Virus record (IMG/VR): IMGVR_UViG_3300028553_000134
Coordinates: 1 to 28,128 of that record
DNA from: a virus
Length of the DNA: 28,128 bases
Reading direction: 5' to 3' (one strand)
The translations under genes and the position numbers were made by a program. Below the pieces are notes generated by a model, which saw nothing but the letters and a program-made list of their open reading frames with translations, had not been told where the DNA came from and made no database searches. Position 1 is the first letter of the stretch. Each line of letters opens with the position of its first letter. Positions 5,403 to 13,211 of the stretch are shown one piece after another.

Positions 5403-5759
5403 TTATTCAATAAAATCATCAAGATCATCAAGTTCATCTACTGCTTGTGTTGCAGTAGGCTTAGATGTCTGAATAGACTGTTGCTCATATGGCTGAGAAG
5501 TTTGTGTAACTTCTGAGCTTCCACCATTTTTACCAATCAAAATACCAGCCAGTGTACCTGTGATAAATGTTGCCACAGATGACAAGACATTAAAGAACAT
5601 CTTATCATTTTCTGACTGCTCACCTATTGGCTGTGTTACAAAAACAAGGGCATAAAGAATACCCATTGTTGTAAACAATAAAATTGTTCCTAGTGTCATT
5701 CCAAGGAAAAACTTTAGTCTTGCATCTAATTCATCTGATGAATATCTTTTTCTACTCAT
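5403..5759 (-). CDS. Two-helix membrane protein, possible holin
   Basis: 118 residues. A basic N-terminus (S-R-K-R) is followed by hydrophobic segments at about 18-42 and 54-76, a G-K-N-G-G turn, and a polar Gln/Thr/Ser tail ending in an acidic D-E-L-D-D-L-D-D-F-I-E. The two-helix layout fits small phage membrane proteins and some holins, but no family motif decides it. It overlaps the lipoprotein gene by 8 bases and is last in the PA14-59aa-lipoprotein-membrane operon, which argues for an envelope role. The proteasome-like promoter begins only 12 bases beyond its stop. Confidence 0.6.
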   Translation of the reverse strand: MSRKRYSSDELDARLKFFLGMTLGTILLFTTMGILYALVFVTQPIGEQSENDKMFFNVLSSVATFITGTLAGILIGKNGGSSEVTQTSQPYEQQSIQTSKPTATQAVDELDDLDDFIE

Positions 5760-5961
5760 TTACTCCACCCTCCGCAGGATCAAAACCAAGTATATCTTTT
5801 GTACATAATCCATCTGCTAAGCAGACTGGAACAGTGCACTCTTTATTATACCAGTTCTCTGGGTCATGGCACTCATAACGGTATCTGTTTTCTAGCATAC
5901 CGCAAGAAGTCAAAGAGACAGATAGTATTAATACAGATATGGTGGATAATATTTTTCTCAT
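5752..5961 (-). CDS. Small lipoprotein, unknown function
   Basis: 69 residues with a classic lipoprotein signal: M-R-K start, hydrophobic core and an L-T-S-C lipobox, so the mature protein begins at lipid-bound Cys20. The mature part has Y-E-C-H-D-P-E-N-W-Y-N-K-E-C and V-P-V-C-L-A-D-G-L-C-T-K-D-I, four cysteines likely in disulfides. I associate the C-x-D-P-x-N-W ... C-T-x-D pattern with small lipoproteins in aquatic phages, function unknown. A lysis-accessory or superinfection-exclusion role is possible. It overlaps the next gene by 8 bases. Confidence 0.7.
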   Translation of the reverse strand: MRKILSTISVLILSVSLTSCGMLENRYRYECHDPENWYNKECTVPVCLADGLCTKDILGFDPAEGGVNE

Positions 5962-5974
5962 ATTTAGTATTATA

Positions 5975-6154
5975 CTACTCTTCTTTATTTCTAGCAGGAC
6001 TAGTTAATATCCATAGTGCTGTGGTTGCTATAATTCCATAGCCAACTATTGTTTTTGCACTACCATCTAAAACCACCCAAGCAATAAACATTCCAAGAAG
6101 AGTCCATGCCTGATCTATTAGGTCTTTGATTATATTTTTTAGTATTCTTACCAT
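5975..6154 (-). CDS. 59-residue membrane protein, holin-like
   Basis: A small gene that a length cut-off would miss. It reads M-V-R-I-L-K-N-I-I-K-D-L-I-D, then hydrophobic stretches around residues 17-29 (W-T-L-L-G-M-F-I-A-W) and 35-50 (T-I-V-G-Y-G-I-I-A-T-T-A-L-W-I-L), and ends in a charged tail P-A-R-N-K-E-E. Its start overlaps the PA14 gene's stop by 7 bases, and its stop is 13 bases from the lipoprotein start, so it belongs to that operon. Size and topology fit a small holin or a membrane anchor. There is no specific family match. Confidence 0.7.
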   Translation of the reverse strand: MVRILKNIIKDLIDQAWTLLGMFIAWVVLDGSAKTIVGYGIIATTALWILTSPARNKEE

Positions 6155-8427
6155 TTTCTTCCTCCTCTTGAACCTGGTGAATTAGCACCTGAAGCACCAC
6201 CTCCACCAGAACTTCCTCCACCTGTGCTTCCACCTGCAGCTCCGCCTGTGGCTACGGCTGCTGCATTAATTGCTGCTCCTGCTGCTACTACTGTTGCTAT
6301 AACCATGTCTGTTGCTTCTTCTCTTTCGCCTTCAGTCATGTCTGCACCTATGCTTCCAAAGGCTGCTAGCGCTGCTCCTGGATCACTGAATACTGCTTCA
6401 AGTAGCGCACCTGGATCTTGTACAAGTTCAACATTTGCTGCTAATTCTGCTGTAATTACAAGAGCATTTCCATTTTTATCTGCTCTAACTTCAATTGGTG
6501 TAGATGGTGGAAGGTCTGCATAAGAGACTCCAGATGCTTGTACTTGTTCTGCTGAAATTGACTCTCCTGGTTTTAAATTTTCTACCAATGCTGTTACAAC
6601 TGCTGCAACTTCTTCTTTAGATAACTCTATTCCTTTTTTAGCATCTTCTGCAATCTTTGCTAATCTTTCTTCTTCAGCCTTTTTAGCATCTGCTTCTGCC
6701 TTTAATCTATCTGATTCTGCTTTAGCCTTTGCTTCCTCTGCTGCTTTTTCTTCCGCTAATCTTTTGGCTTCTTCTTCAGCCTTAATCTTTGCATCTAACT
6801 CAGCCTTTGCTTTCGCTTCTTTTTCTGCTTTGGCTTTTGCCTCTGCTTCTAATCTATCAGACTCAGCCTTTTCTTCTTCCGCCTTGGCTTTGGCTGCTGC
6901 TTCTTCTGCAGCAATTCTTTCTTGTTCTGCTTTCTTTGCAGCCTCTTCTGCTGCTATACGATCTGCTTCAGCCTTTGCTACTGCCTCCGCAGCCGCTTTT
7001 GCTTCTTCTTCTGCTTTAATTCTTGCTTCTTCTGCTGCCTTCGCCTCTGCCTCTGCCTTTGCTCGTGCTGCTTCTGCTGCAATTCTAGACTGCTCTGCTT
7101 CATATGCTTGTTGTGCAGCAACCCTTGCTGCTTCTGCTGCTAGTGCTGCTTGCCTAGCAATTTCTGCTTGTCTTGCTTCCTCAGCAATTCTTGCTCGCTC
7201 TGCCTCTTCAGCAGCGAGTGTTGATACAACAATATTTTGTGCTGCTGCAACATTATTGTTCATTACTTCTACTGCAACCTGAACTGCAACAACAGCATTT
7301 GTTAGGTTTTCCTGAGCACTTGTTAGGTTTGACTGAGCAGTTGTTAGGTTTTCTTGTGAGGTTTCTAAATCGCTATTAAGTATCTCTAGAGTTTCTTCTG
7401 CAACCTCAAGATTTGTTTGTGCTGCTTGAAGTGTTTGAATTTGTTCTTGTGATGCACTAGATGTGCTAAATTCAGATCCTGGAATTAATTCCCAGCCATT
7501 GCCTGTATTTTTATATAAAGAAACACCTGCACCGCCACCATTTTCATAAAACCACAATATAAAGTCTTTCCCTGTTCCTGCTGTAGTTTGAACACCTACA
7601 ACAGATCCTCCGCCACCTTTGTCGTACCAGTCATTAATCACAAGTTGATTATCTAAGTATAGTTGAACTCCATCATCGGCTGGAGCATGAAGATATGTTG
7701 TACCTGTATGGGTTGGTGTCCAAATCCCTTCCCACTTAACCTGAAAGTCTTCAGGGTACGTATTTGCTGGGCCTGATCCGCCCCATTGCTCATTAATTCC
7801 ATTTGTATCAGTAGTCGTAGAAACTACCTGACCTGCACCCAATGGTGGTGCATTGTTGTATCCAATATTTTGGTAAACTGTTGTAGTTAATCCAGGGCTT
7901 GTGTTTTCATTTACTACTGCTGTAGCAGATTCAACTACCTGAGTTTTATCTTCAACAACTGCTATCTGTGCCTCTACTGCTATCTCTGCAATCTCAACAT
8001 CTTCTTCAGCCTCTTCAACTAAAACGGTAGCAGAATCAACTTGTGCAATAGCCACAGTAGCACTATCTACTACTGTCTGAGCCTGGGTAATAAAGTTCTG
8101 AGCCTGTGTGATGGTGGCTGTAATAGTCTCTGTAGGGCTTGTAATGGCTGTTGCTTGGGTTTGTATGACTGCCGTGACAGTTTCGGCCTGAGTAATTACA
8201 GCAGTTGCTGACTCAATAATGGCTGTTGCGCTTTCAATTGTTACTGTTGCAGACTCTGTTAACTGTATTGTCCCAGTAGAAGTTGCTGTTGCTGTATCTA
8301 CCTGTACAGTTAAAACCTCATCTGCATGTGCAGGTTCTCCAGATGCAAAGAATAGCCAAAGCAATACAAAAAATCCCACCAAACAACTTTTTAGTAGGAA
8401 GTTTCTGATAGAGGGCCATCCTTTCAA
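6148..8427 (-). CDS. Secreted PA14-domain protein with TolA-like helical rod
   Basis: 759 residues. A signal peptide (1-35, ending P-A-H-A) is followed by a Thr/Val/Ala-rich region with repeated E-S-A-T-A-V-I units (about 45-172), then a PA14 domain (about 178-320; P-E-D-F-x-V-x-W-E-G and D-D-G-V-Q-L-Y-L-D are its typical strands). A very long Ala/Glu/Lys-rich coiled coil like TolA spans about 325-615, then a small globular part, and a Gly/Ser-rich end. PA14 domains often bind sugars. The product may be a surface adhesin or a cell-wall-spanning rod. The only start giving the signal peptide is TTG at 8427; an in-frame stop lies three codons upstream. There is no clear ribosome site, and the predicted leader is about 11 bases. 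Confidence 0.8.
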   Translation of the reverse strand: MKGWPSIRNFLLKSCLVGFFVLLWLFFASGEPAHADEVLTVQVDTATATSTGTIQLTESATVTIESATAIIESATAVITQAETVTAVIQTQATAITSPTETITATITQAQNFITQAQTVVDSATVAIAQVDSATVLVEEAEEDVEIAEIAVEAQIAVVEDKTQVVESATAVVNENTSPGLTTTVYQNIGYNNAPPLGAGQVVSTTTDTNGINEQWGGSGPANTYPEDFQVKWEGIWTPTHTGTTYLHAPADDGVQLYLDNQLVINDWYDKGGGGSVVGVQTTAGTGKDFILWFYENGGGAGVSLYKNTGNGWELIPGSEFSTSSASQEQIQTLQAAQTNLEVAEETLEILNSDLETSQENLTTAQSNLTSAQENLTNAVVAVQVAVEVMNNNVAAAQNIVVSTLAAEEAERARIAEEARQAEIARQAALAAEAARVAAQQAYEAEQSRIAAEAARAKAEAEAKAAEEARIKAEEEAKAAAEAVAKAEADRIAAEEAAKKAEQERIAAEEAAAKAKAEEEKAESDRLEAEAKAKAEKEAKAKAELDAKIKAEEEAKRLAEEKAAEEAKAKAESDRLKAEADAKKAEEERLAKIAEDAKKGIELSKEEVAAVVTALVENLKPGESISAEQVQASGVSYADLPPSTPIEVRADKNGNALVITAELAANVELVQDPGALLEAVFSDPGAALAAFGSIGADMTEGEREEATDMVIATVVAAGAAINAAAVATGGAAGGSTGGGSSGGGGASGANSPGSRGGRKW

Positions 8428-8444
8428 AGATGTTTAATAGCCTT

Positions 8445-8453
8445 ATTATACCA
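8445..8453 (-). promoter_or_regulatory. Extended -10 promoter of the PA14 operon
   Basis: Minus-strand TGG-TATAAT with no clear -35. It lies between the terminator of the upstream gene and the PA14 gene, exactly where a new transcript is needed. The start would be near 8438, leaving a leader of about 11 bases before the TTG codon, nearly leaderless. Confidence 0.6.
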
Positions 8454-8464
8454 TTTTATGCAAC

Positions 8465-8492
8465 AAAAAAGGGAGCCAGTTGCCTGACTCCC
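8465..8492 (-). terminator. Rho-independent terminator after the S-layer-like gene
   Basis: On the minus strand GGGAGTCAG (8492-8484) pairs with CTGGCTCCC (8479-8471), a 9-bp stem with one T-G wobble and a 4-base loop, followed by six T (8470-8465). It begins 16 bases after the stop of the 568-residue gene. This is the only textbook intrinsic terminator I see in the window. Confidence 0.88.
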
Positions 8493-8508
8493 CTAATTGT
8501 TTTGCTTA

Positions 8509-10215
8509 TTAAGCCTTTACCTTCTTAGCAATCTTTGCAACTACTGCTGCAAGTGACTTGATCTGAGCCTGTAGGCCTGCGATCAACTTGGTTACAGACT
8601 CTGAAAGAGCTGCAACTGCATCAGATGCTTCCTGAGCTGCTGTTGTAGCAGCATCTGCTGCCTCAGCTGCAGCAAGAGCTGCATCTGTTGCTGCATTTGC
8701 TGCATCTGTTGCCTCGTTAGCTGCATCTGTTGCTGCTTTCTGTGCAGAATCTTCAACAAGTGCCTCTGCAGAAACTACAACCTGACCTGCTACTGGAAGA
8801 GATGATCCACCAGTTGCTGTGATCTTGACTGTATTTTGTACAAGTGGCATAAAGACCTTATATGTCTTAACGGTTGCTGTGTCTGTTGTTACAGAAGTCG
8901 CTGTTAATACATCAGATGCTGATCCAAATGCATAGTTAGAAACAATTCCACCTGTAGCAAATAGATTAGCGTGTGTCTTACCAGATACTGGAAGACCTGC
9001 TGCATCTAGAACCTGAACTGTAATAGTTGCTGCTTCTCCTGGAAGGTACTGAGCCTTATCAAAAGACAACTTAACTGTTGCTGCTGCACCTTCTACACGA
9101 GTAGCAACTGGAGCAGATGATACTGTACCTGACTTAACAGTTACAGCGACTCCGCCTGTCTTAACTCCTGTAAGAGTAAACACTGCTTCACCGTTTACGA
9201 TTGTTGCTGCAGTTCCTGAATCGGATACCACTGAAACATCGCTTGAGAAAGCGTTAATTGTTCCTGCTCCAACTGTTACTCCAGCAGCATCGTAGGCCAC
9301 TGCCTTAATTGTTGAAACATTTGATCCTACTGGGATAACAGGCTTAACTGTTGTTGCTACGATAGATGCGATATCTCCGTAGAATGTTACCTTCTCAGTT
9401 GCAAGAACTACACCTGTAAGTGTTGTAAGAGTAATTGTTGATACTCCTGCTGTACCGTCAGCAAATACACCAATGTGGTTTCCTGAAGGAATTACCAATG
9501 AGCGACCCTGTGCTGAAATTGATGTAGCGTTTGATCCACTACCAATCATTCCTGAACCTGAAACTGTTGCAAGGATTGACTCAGTTGCTGATCCACCTGC
9601 TGCATTCTTAGGTGTAACAACAATTACTGCTGCTGCATCTGTTGAAGTAGCCTTTGGAGCATAAACTGTAGCATCTGCTGTTGCAGTTGTTACTTCACCA
9701 GCATTGAGGATAGATGTAGTAGTTGAAGCAGATGGAGTTAGATCCGCTGCCTTAACTGTTACTGTCCATGAAACTGATGGGCCATTGATTGGGCTTGTTG
9801 TTAGAATCTTTGCATCATATGTACCTGCAACTGTTGGTGCATTCAAAGTTACCAAGAACTTTGCCGTTACATATGTTGGTGTGTTAACTGTTGAGTTAAT
9901 GTTTGCTGAAACATTATTTCCTGCAATAACTACTGAGGATGTTGATGTTTCTAGAAGTGATAGGGTTGCAGATTTTGCTGCCCCTGCTGGCTGAGAAAAC
10001 ATAGCAGAAATAATTGTTGCTGTATCTGCTGATGTTTCTGAAATAAATGACAATGTTACGACTGCTGTAGCAGACTCTCCAGATGTCACAGCGTCTGTTG
10101 CTGAGTCAATGGCTAGAGTTGGTGCGTTTACAGCAGCACTTGTCGGAAGTGCTGATAGTACGCCAAAAGACATTGCTGCAGCTAGTCCCAAAGCGATTTT
10201 CTTAAATGAATTCAC
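8509..10215 (-). CDS. Secreted S-layer-like surface protein, host-type C-terminus
   Basis: 568 residues. A signal peptide (1-27; K-K start, A-L-P-T-S-A-A end) is followed by about 440 residues of Thr/Ser/Val/Ala-rich beta-sandwich-like repeats with bacterial Ig-like traits (L-P-G-E-A-A-T-I-T-V-Q-V near 395). A helical C-terminus contains A-A-T-D-A-A-N type heptad-like repeats (about 490-530) and a basic end K-I-A-K-K-V-K-A. From memory, this tail closely resembles abundant secreted proteins of acI/Nanopelagicales actinobacteria, so it may be a captured host surface protein, or a phage protein using the same anchor. It starts with GTG, supported by an AAGGAG site. Its codons are richer in GCT/GTT than its neighbours'. 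A dedicated terminator follows, which suggests high expression. Confidence 0.75.
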   Translation of the reverse strand: MNSFKKIALGLAAAMSFGVLSALPTSAAVNAPTLAIDSATDAVTSGESATAVVTLSFISETSADTATIISAMFSQPAGAAKSATLSLLETSTSSVVIAGNNVSANINSTVNTPTYVTAKFLVTLNAPTVAGTYDAKILTTSPINGPSVSWTVTVKAADLTPSASTTTSILNAGEVTTATADATVYAPKATSTDAAAVIVVTPKNAAGGSATESILATVSGSGMIGSGSNATSISAQGRSLVIPSGNHIGVFADGTAGVSTITLTTLTGVVLATEKVTFYGDIASIVATTVKPVIPVGSNVSTIKAVAYDAAGVTVGAGTINAFSSDVSVVSDSGTAATIVNGEAVFTLTGVKTGGVAVTVKSGTVSSAPVATRVEGAAATVKLSFDKAQYLPGEAATITVQVLDAAGLPVSGKTHANLFATGGIVSNYAFGSASDVLTATSVTTDTATVKTYKVFMPLVQNTVKITATGGSSLPVAGQVVVSAEALVEDSAQKAATDAANEATDAANAATDAALAAAEAADAATTAAQEASDAVAALSESVTKLIAGLQAQIKSLAAVVAKIAKKVKA

Positions 10216-10228
10216 TTACTTCTCCTTA

Positions 10229-12010
10229 TTATATTAGTTTTAAATTATCAAGAAAACTCTTGACATCTTCAGGCATTTGCCTGTCTTCCAATTCTACCAT
10301 AGCTCTCTGCTGTCTTGCAAGTTTATCACTTGTTCCCCATGTATGAATCTCTATTTCAATATTCATTTCTTTTGGAGTATGAGAAATAGCACCAAAAACG
10401 GCACCACAAACAGCATCTGCTAAGTCTTTAGACTTCTTTCTAGGGTGATCAACACGATTACCCTTCATGATCTTCAACTCAGACATTTCTTCAAGAAGCA
10501 ATGGAATCATTGGCATAGCAATGCGCTCTTCGTAGACCATCATTGCTAAATCTTCGTAGTGTTTTTTGGCAACAGAAACAGTATCAGTTCTTATTCCAAC
10601 AGCCTTAAGCTCTTGCTGAATATCAAATGACTGCCAACGGTCAAAAGATACTAATCCTATATTAAAACCTTGTCTTCTTAGGTTTTGAATCCACTGTTTT
10701 ACCTCAGATAGATTAACTGGCCCCTCTGCTTTTGGTTCCCACCATGCTACTGCATCTACTATAACGATAGGTGCTACCTGTTCATAATCTTTAATTACCT
10801 GGATATTTACCCACTTGTCTACATGTGCAATTGCAACAGCACACTTATCATGCTTTTGTGCAAGGTCAGCATGTACATAATAAATCTTGTCTGGGTCTGG
10901 CTTAAAATTTTCTGCAAACCTTCTAAAGCTATCCACAGGATTACTTAGTGTCATGCAGCTAATAAGTTTATCTTTTTGCTTGAAGAAAGCATCTGATGAG
11001 TATGTTGGTGTACATAGGAAACGCATCATCGCATCTCCTAGATCTGTTAAGAATGCAATCTTAAAATCATCAATATTGCGAGTAGGGTTTACTTCCCAAG
11101 TTGGTCGCTTAAGTGCAAATATTCTAGGTATCTTGTATGAAAGTATATGATCTTCATCCCATGAGATATCAAAAGTATTGTCTGGATTGTCATGAGGAAG
11201 GTCTTCATTAATAATAAACTTGTGTGTTCTTTCTACTACTTCTTTATCAGCTATTACTGAATCATACCGTTGAGAAATAAAGTCACCTTGATAACGAGGG
11301 AATGAAAGAAGAACAACTTTTCCAAGGTCAGGGAAGCGAGAATCTACAGTACCACGGAAAGCTTTATAAATATTATCAGCGGTCTTTCCTTGTTCGTTTC
11401 CTGTTGCTACCTCTGATGCAAAACCAGAAATTTCATCAAGTACTGCCATAAATAAGTTCAAGCCTTCATGTGACTCACGCTCAGAGTGACCAGAGTAAAC
11501 AGTAATTGATTTATCAAATTCAATTGAGTCTGCCTTTGGATTATACTTTCCTGCAAACCATGGTGATCTTTCAATCTTTGACTTAAACCCTTTAAAGAAA
11601 ACATTCTTTGCCTGTTGAGCATTTACAGCTACGTTAATAATATCAATAGCATCTCCTGCTGGTTTTCCATAATATATTGCTGGGTCTTTAAGGCATAGCA
11701 TCTTATATACTACATATGCACATGATACTGTTGATACAAAGTCTTTTCCAGATCCCTTGCCAAGTTGCAGGATAAGCTCATTCTTTGTATATTTTTTATA
11801 ATATTCTTCACCTGCATCTCCCATGATATCAACAACATCTTCTTTGCGATAAATCTGGCTCATTGCTTCTACAATTGTATATTGAATATCAGATAATGGT
11901 GGTTGTCCAAGATAGTCTGGGGACTCAACAAATGTCTTTGCGTCAACAGGCTTTTCAACAAAATGATTTTCTTTTAGAACTTCTAAGAAATCATTAAACG
12001 TCGTGGACAA
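10229..12010 (-). CDS. terL: Terminase large subunit
   Basis: 593 residues. The N-terminal packaging ATPase shows a Walker A-like G-K-G-S-G-K-D (84-90) and Walker B L-F-M-A-V-L-D-E (185-192, Asp191/Glu192). The C-terminal RNase H-fold nuclease shows Asp381 in Y-V-H-A-D-L-A-Q, Asp456 in V-S-F-D-R-W and Asp528/Asp531 in K-D-L-A-D-A-V. These match the three metal-binding acids of TerL nucleases. It cuts concatemeric DNA and drives it into the prohead. It overlaps the probable small subunit by 17 bases. Length is typical. Confidence 0.95.
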   Translation of the reverse strand: MSTTFNDFLEVLKENHFVEKPVDAKTFVESPDYLGQPPLSDIQYTIVEAMSQIYRKEDVVDIMGDAGEEYYKKYTKNELILQLGKGSGKDFVSTVSCAYVVYKMLCLKDPAIYYGKPAGDAIDIINVAVNAQQAKNVFFKGFKSKIERSPWFAGKYNPKADSIEFDKSITVYSGHSERESHEGLNLFMAVLDEISGFASEVATGNEQGKTADNIYKAFRGTVDSRFPDLGKVVLLSFPRYQGDFISQRYDSVIADKEVVERTHKFIINEDLPHDNPDNTFDISWDEDHILSYKIPRIFALKRPTWEVNPTRNIDDFKIAFLTDLGDAMMRFLCTPTYSSDAFFKQKDKLISCMTLSNPVDSFRRFAENFKPDPDKIYYVHADLAQKHDKCAVAIAHVDKWVNIQVIKDYEQVAPIVIVDAVAWWEPKAEGPVNLSEVKQWIQNLRRQGFNIGLVSFDRWQSFDIQQELKAVGIRTDTVSVAKKHYEDLAMMVYEERIAMPMIPLLLEEMSELKIMKGNRVDHPRKKSKDLADAVCGAVFGAISHTPKEMNIEIEIHTWGTSDKLARQQRAMVELEDRQMPEDVKSFLDNLKLI

Positions 12011-12527
12011 CTGTAATCACTTCTCCTTCTTTAGCAATAGACGATAGTCTTTGCATAATAAGATCTCTAATATCTGGATGCTCTGATGCAATATCTCTAA
12101 GAATTCCTACAAGTACTTCTTGTCTACGCTCAATCTCAACCATTTCTTCTGCAAGTTCTTTATTCTCAAGAAGGCCAGCCTTTTGTAGCATGTCAATACG
12201 CTTAGACTCAATGTCCATTACAAGCTTAATGGCAGCAGTTTTTGCACTAAGGTTATTAGTTAGTGAGGCTTCATCAATAACTTCATAAGATTTAGAAATC
12301 AGCTTGCTGTAGTGTGTGTCAGCACCAACCAATGCCTCTTTTGCACGGGCACGAATTGCAGCATTGTCGGAAGCCATTGTCTTCCACTCATTAATAAGAG
12401 AGACAACACGTGTACGTGGGATATCTAACTCTTTTGAGATGACTGTAGGATCATTGCCTTTTAAGTATTCACTGACAACATTATTTACTTGGTCAAGATG
12501 CTTAACTAAATCTTCTTCAGTTGACAT
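11994..12527 (-). CDS. Probable terminase small subunit
   Basis: 177 residues, strongly helical and charged. An N-terminal helix-turn-helix (about 15-48: V-S-E-Y-L-K-G-N-D-P-T-V-I-S-K-E-L-D-I) resembles the DNA-recognition part of small terminases; the middle and end form long helices suited to ring assembly. The assignment rests on position directly upstream of and overlapping terL, and on the HTH; no diagnostic motif proves it. It overlaps the DUF3310 gene by 11 bases. Confidence 0.65.
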   Translation of the reverse strand: MSTEEDLVKHLDQVNNVVSEYLKGNDPTVISKELDIPRTRVVSLINEWKTMASDNAAIRARAKEALVGADTHYSKLISKSYEVIDEASLTNNLSAKTAAIKLVMDIESKRIDMLQKAGLLENKELAEEMVEIERRQEVLVGILRDIASEHPDIRDLIMQRLSSIAKEGEVITVVHDV

Positions 12528-12765
12528 ACTTTCCTTCTAGTCTATTAATTTCATCCTTGATATAAAAAATTGCTTTTTTTAAATCTTGAATTGTTTTTGA
12601 CTCATCTTTAAGTCCTGCTCTCCAAAGATACTTAAATGCATTACCAATATTAAAGTTACGATGACGAGTAATTTCTATACACTCAACGCCAGAAGGGTCT
12701 GTTGTATAATGTTTGGGATGGTTAACTTGATCAACCGTGATATTTAGGTTTTCACTCATATTCAT
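12517..12765 (-). CDS. DUF3310 phage protein
   Basis: About 82 residues with the family's fixed landmarks: V-N-H-P-K-H-Y near the start, G-V-E-C-I-E-I, G-N-A-F-K-Y-L-W-R-A-G, then D-L-K-K-A-I-F-Y-I. DUF3310 proteins are common in phages and have been called putative nucleotide kinases without proof. I chose the ATG at 12765, preceded by GGGAAG; an ATG at 12759 and a TTG at 12780 are also in frame. It overlaps the 41-residue gene upstream. Confidence 0.85.
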   Translation of the reverse strand: MNMSENLNITVDQVNHPKHYTTDPSGVECIEITRHRNFNIGNAFKYLWRAGLKDESKTIQDLKKAIFYIKDEINRLEGKYVN

Positions 12766-12877
12766 CTTCTTCCCACTCAAAAGCTTCTGGCAATCCCTTT
12801 AGTGCTGTTATTACATAGGTTAATCCTACTGCACCAGCAACCCCTAAACCAATAAGAACTTTTTGTGTTTTATTCAT
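12752..12877 (-). CDS. 41-residue membrane protein with acidic tail
   Basis: A small gene recovered by reading the gap. M-N-K-T-Q-K-V is followed by one hydrophobic helix (about 8-26; L-I-G-L-G-V-A-G-A-V-G-L), then L-P-E-A-F-E-W-E-E-D-E-Y-E. One membrane pass with an acidic cytoplasmic end is likely. Its ATG overlaps the stop of the HTH gene (ATGA-type junction), and its stop overlaps the DUF3310 start, so it fits the operon's tiling exactly, which is the main support for its reality. Function unknown. Confidence 0.65.
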   Translation of the reverse strand: MNKTQKVLIGLGVAGAVGLTYVITALKGLPEAFEWEEDEYE

Positions 12878-13029
12878 CTTTTACTCTTTCTCAAATTAAA
12901 TTTAGCTAAGTAAACATAGATAGTCTCTACGCTTGCCCCACACTCTTTTGCAATTTCTTCTGGAGACTTCCTATCAATAAGAAATCTCTTTTTTAGCCAT
13001 ACCTCTGAAGTATATAGTTTAGCAGACAT
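12874..13029 (-). CDS. 51-residue helix-turn-helix protein
   Basis: M-S-A-K-L-Y-T-S-E-V-W-L-K-K-R-F, then K-S-P-E-E-I-A-K-E-C-G-A-S-V-E-T-I-Y-V-Y-L, a clear HTH of the resolvase/sigma-like type, and a basic end R-K-S-K-R. Short proteins with this start (Y-x-x-x-x-W-L) and one HTH are frequent in actinophages; they probably bind DNA as regulators. ATG at 13029 is used; an ATG one codon upstream (13032) would give an ATGA overlap with the previous stop. Confidence 0.75.
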   Translation of the reverse strand: MSAKLYTSEVWLKKRFLIDRKSPEEIAKECGASVETIYVYLAKFNLRKSKR

Positions 13030-13211
13030 CATACCTCTTTGTCAACCTTTATAATAGGATCAAGTCTATCCCAGTATCCTTTTGGGCTACCCTGATACAT
13101 TTGACCAGTTTCACGGTCCATCAATAGCCATTTTGTTGGAGCAAGAGTTCTTACAGTTAGTGTAACATCAGACTCTTCTTCTTTAAATAAAAAAATATCT
13201 CTATCGCTCAT
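13029..13211 (-). CDS. Conserved small phage protein, unknown function
   Basis: 60 residues; the C-terminal half W-L-L-M-D-R-E-T-G-Q-M-Y-Q-G and Y-W-D-R-L-D-P-I-I-K has the look of a conserved small beta-strand protein that I associate with aquatic phages. There is no catalytic motif. It overlaps the 214-residue gene upstream by 4 bases (ATGA) and the HTH gene downstream, so it is translationally coupled. Confidence 0.65.
   Translation of the reverse strand: MSDRDIFLFKEEESDVTLTVRTLAPTKWLLMDRETGQMYQGSPKGYWDRLDPIIKVDKEV

Noticed and set aside
5845-5853. TGG-TATAAT inside the lipoprotein gene
   Set aside because: It is the in-frame coding of Trp-Tyr-Asn, has no -35, and has no sensible gene start downstream at a short distance; treated as chance.
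6224-7379. Several plus-strand frames opposite the PA14 gene, rich in Ala/Ser or Leu/Phe
   Set aside because: They mirror the Ala/Glu/Lys repeat coding of the minus strand; low-complexity shadows.
10228-10233. TATAAT just upstream of the S-layer-like gene
   Set aside because: No TGN extension and no -35 at proper spacing; the start point would fall in the ribosome site, removing it.
12766-12780. TTG start for the DUF3310 gene
   Set aside because: The ATG at 12765 has a ribosome site and keeps the usual short front; the TTG would lengthen the overlap with the 41-residue gene.
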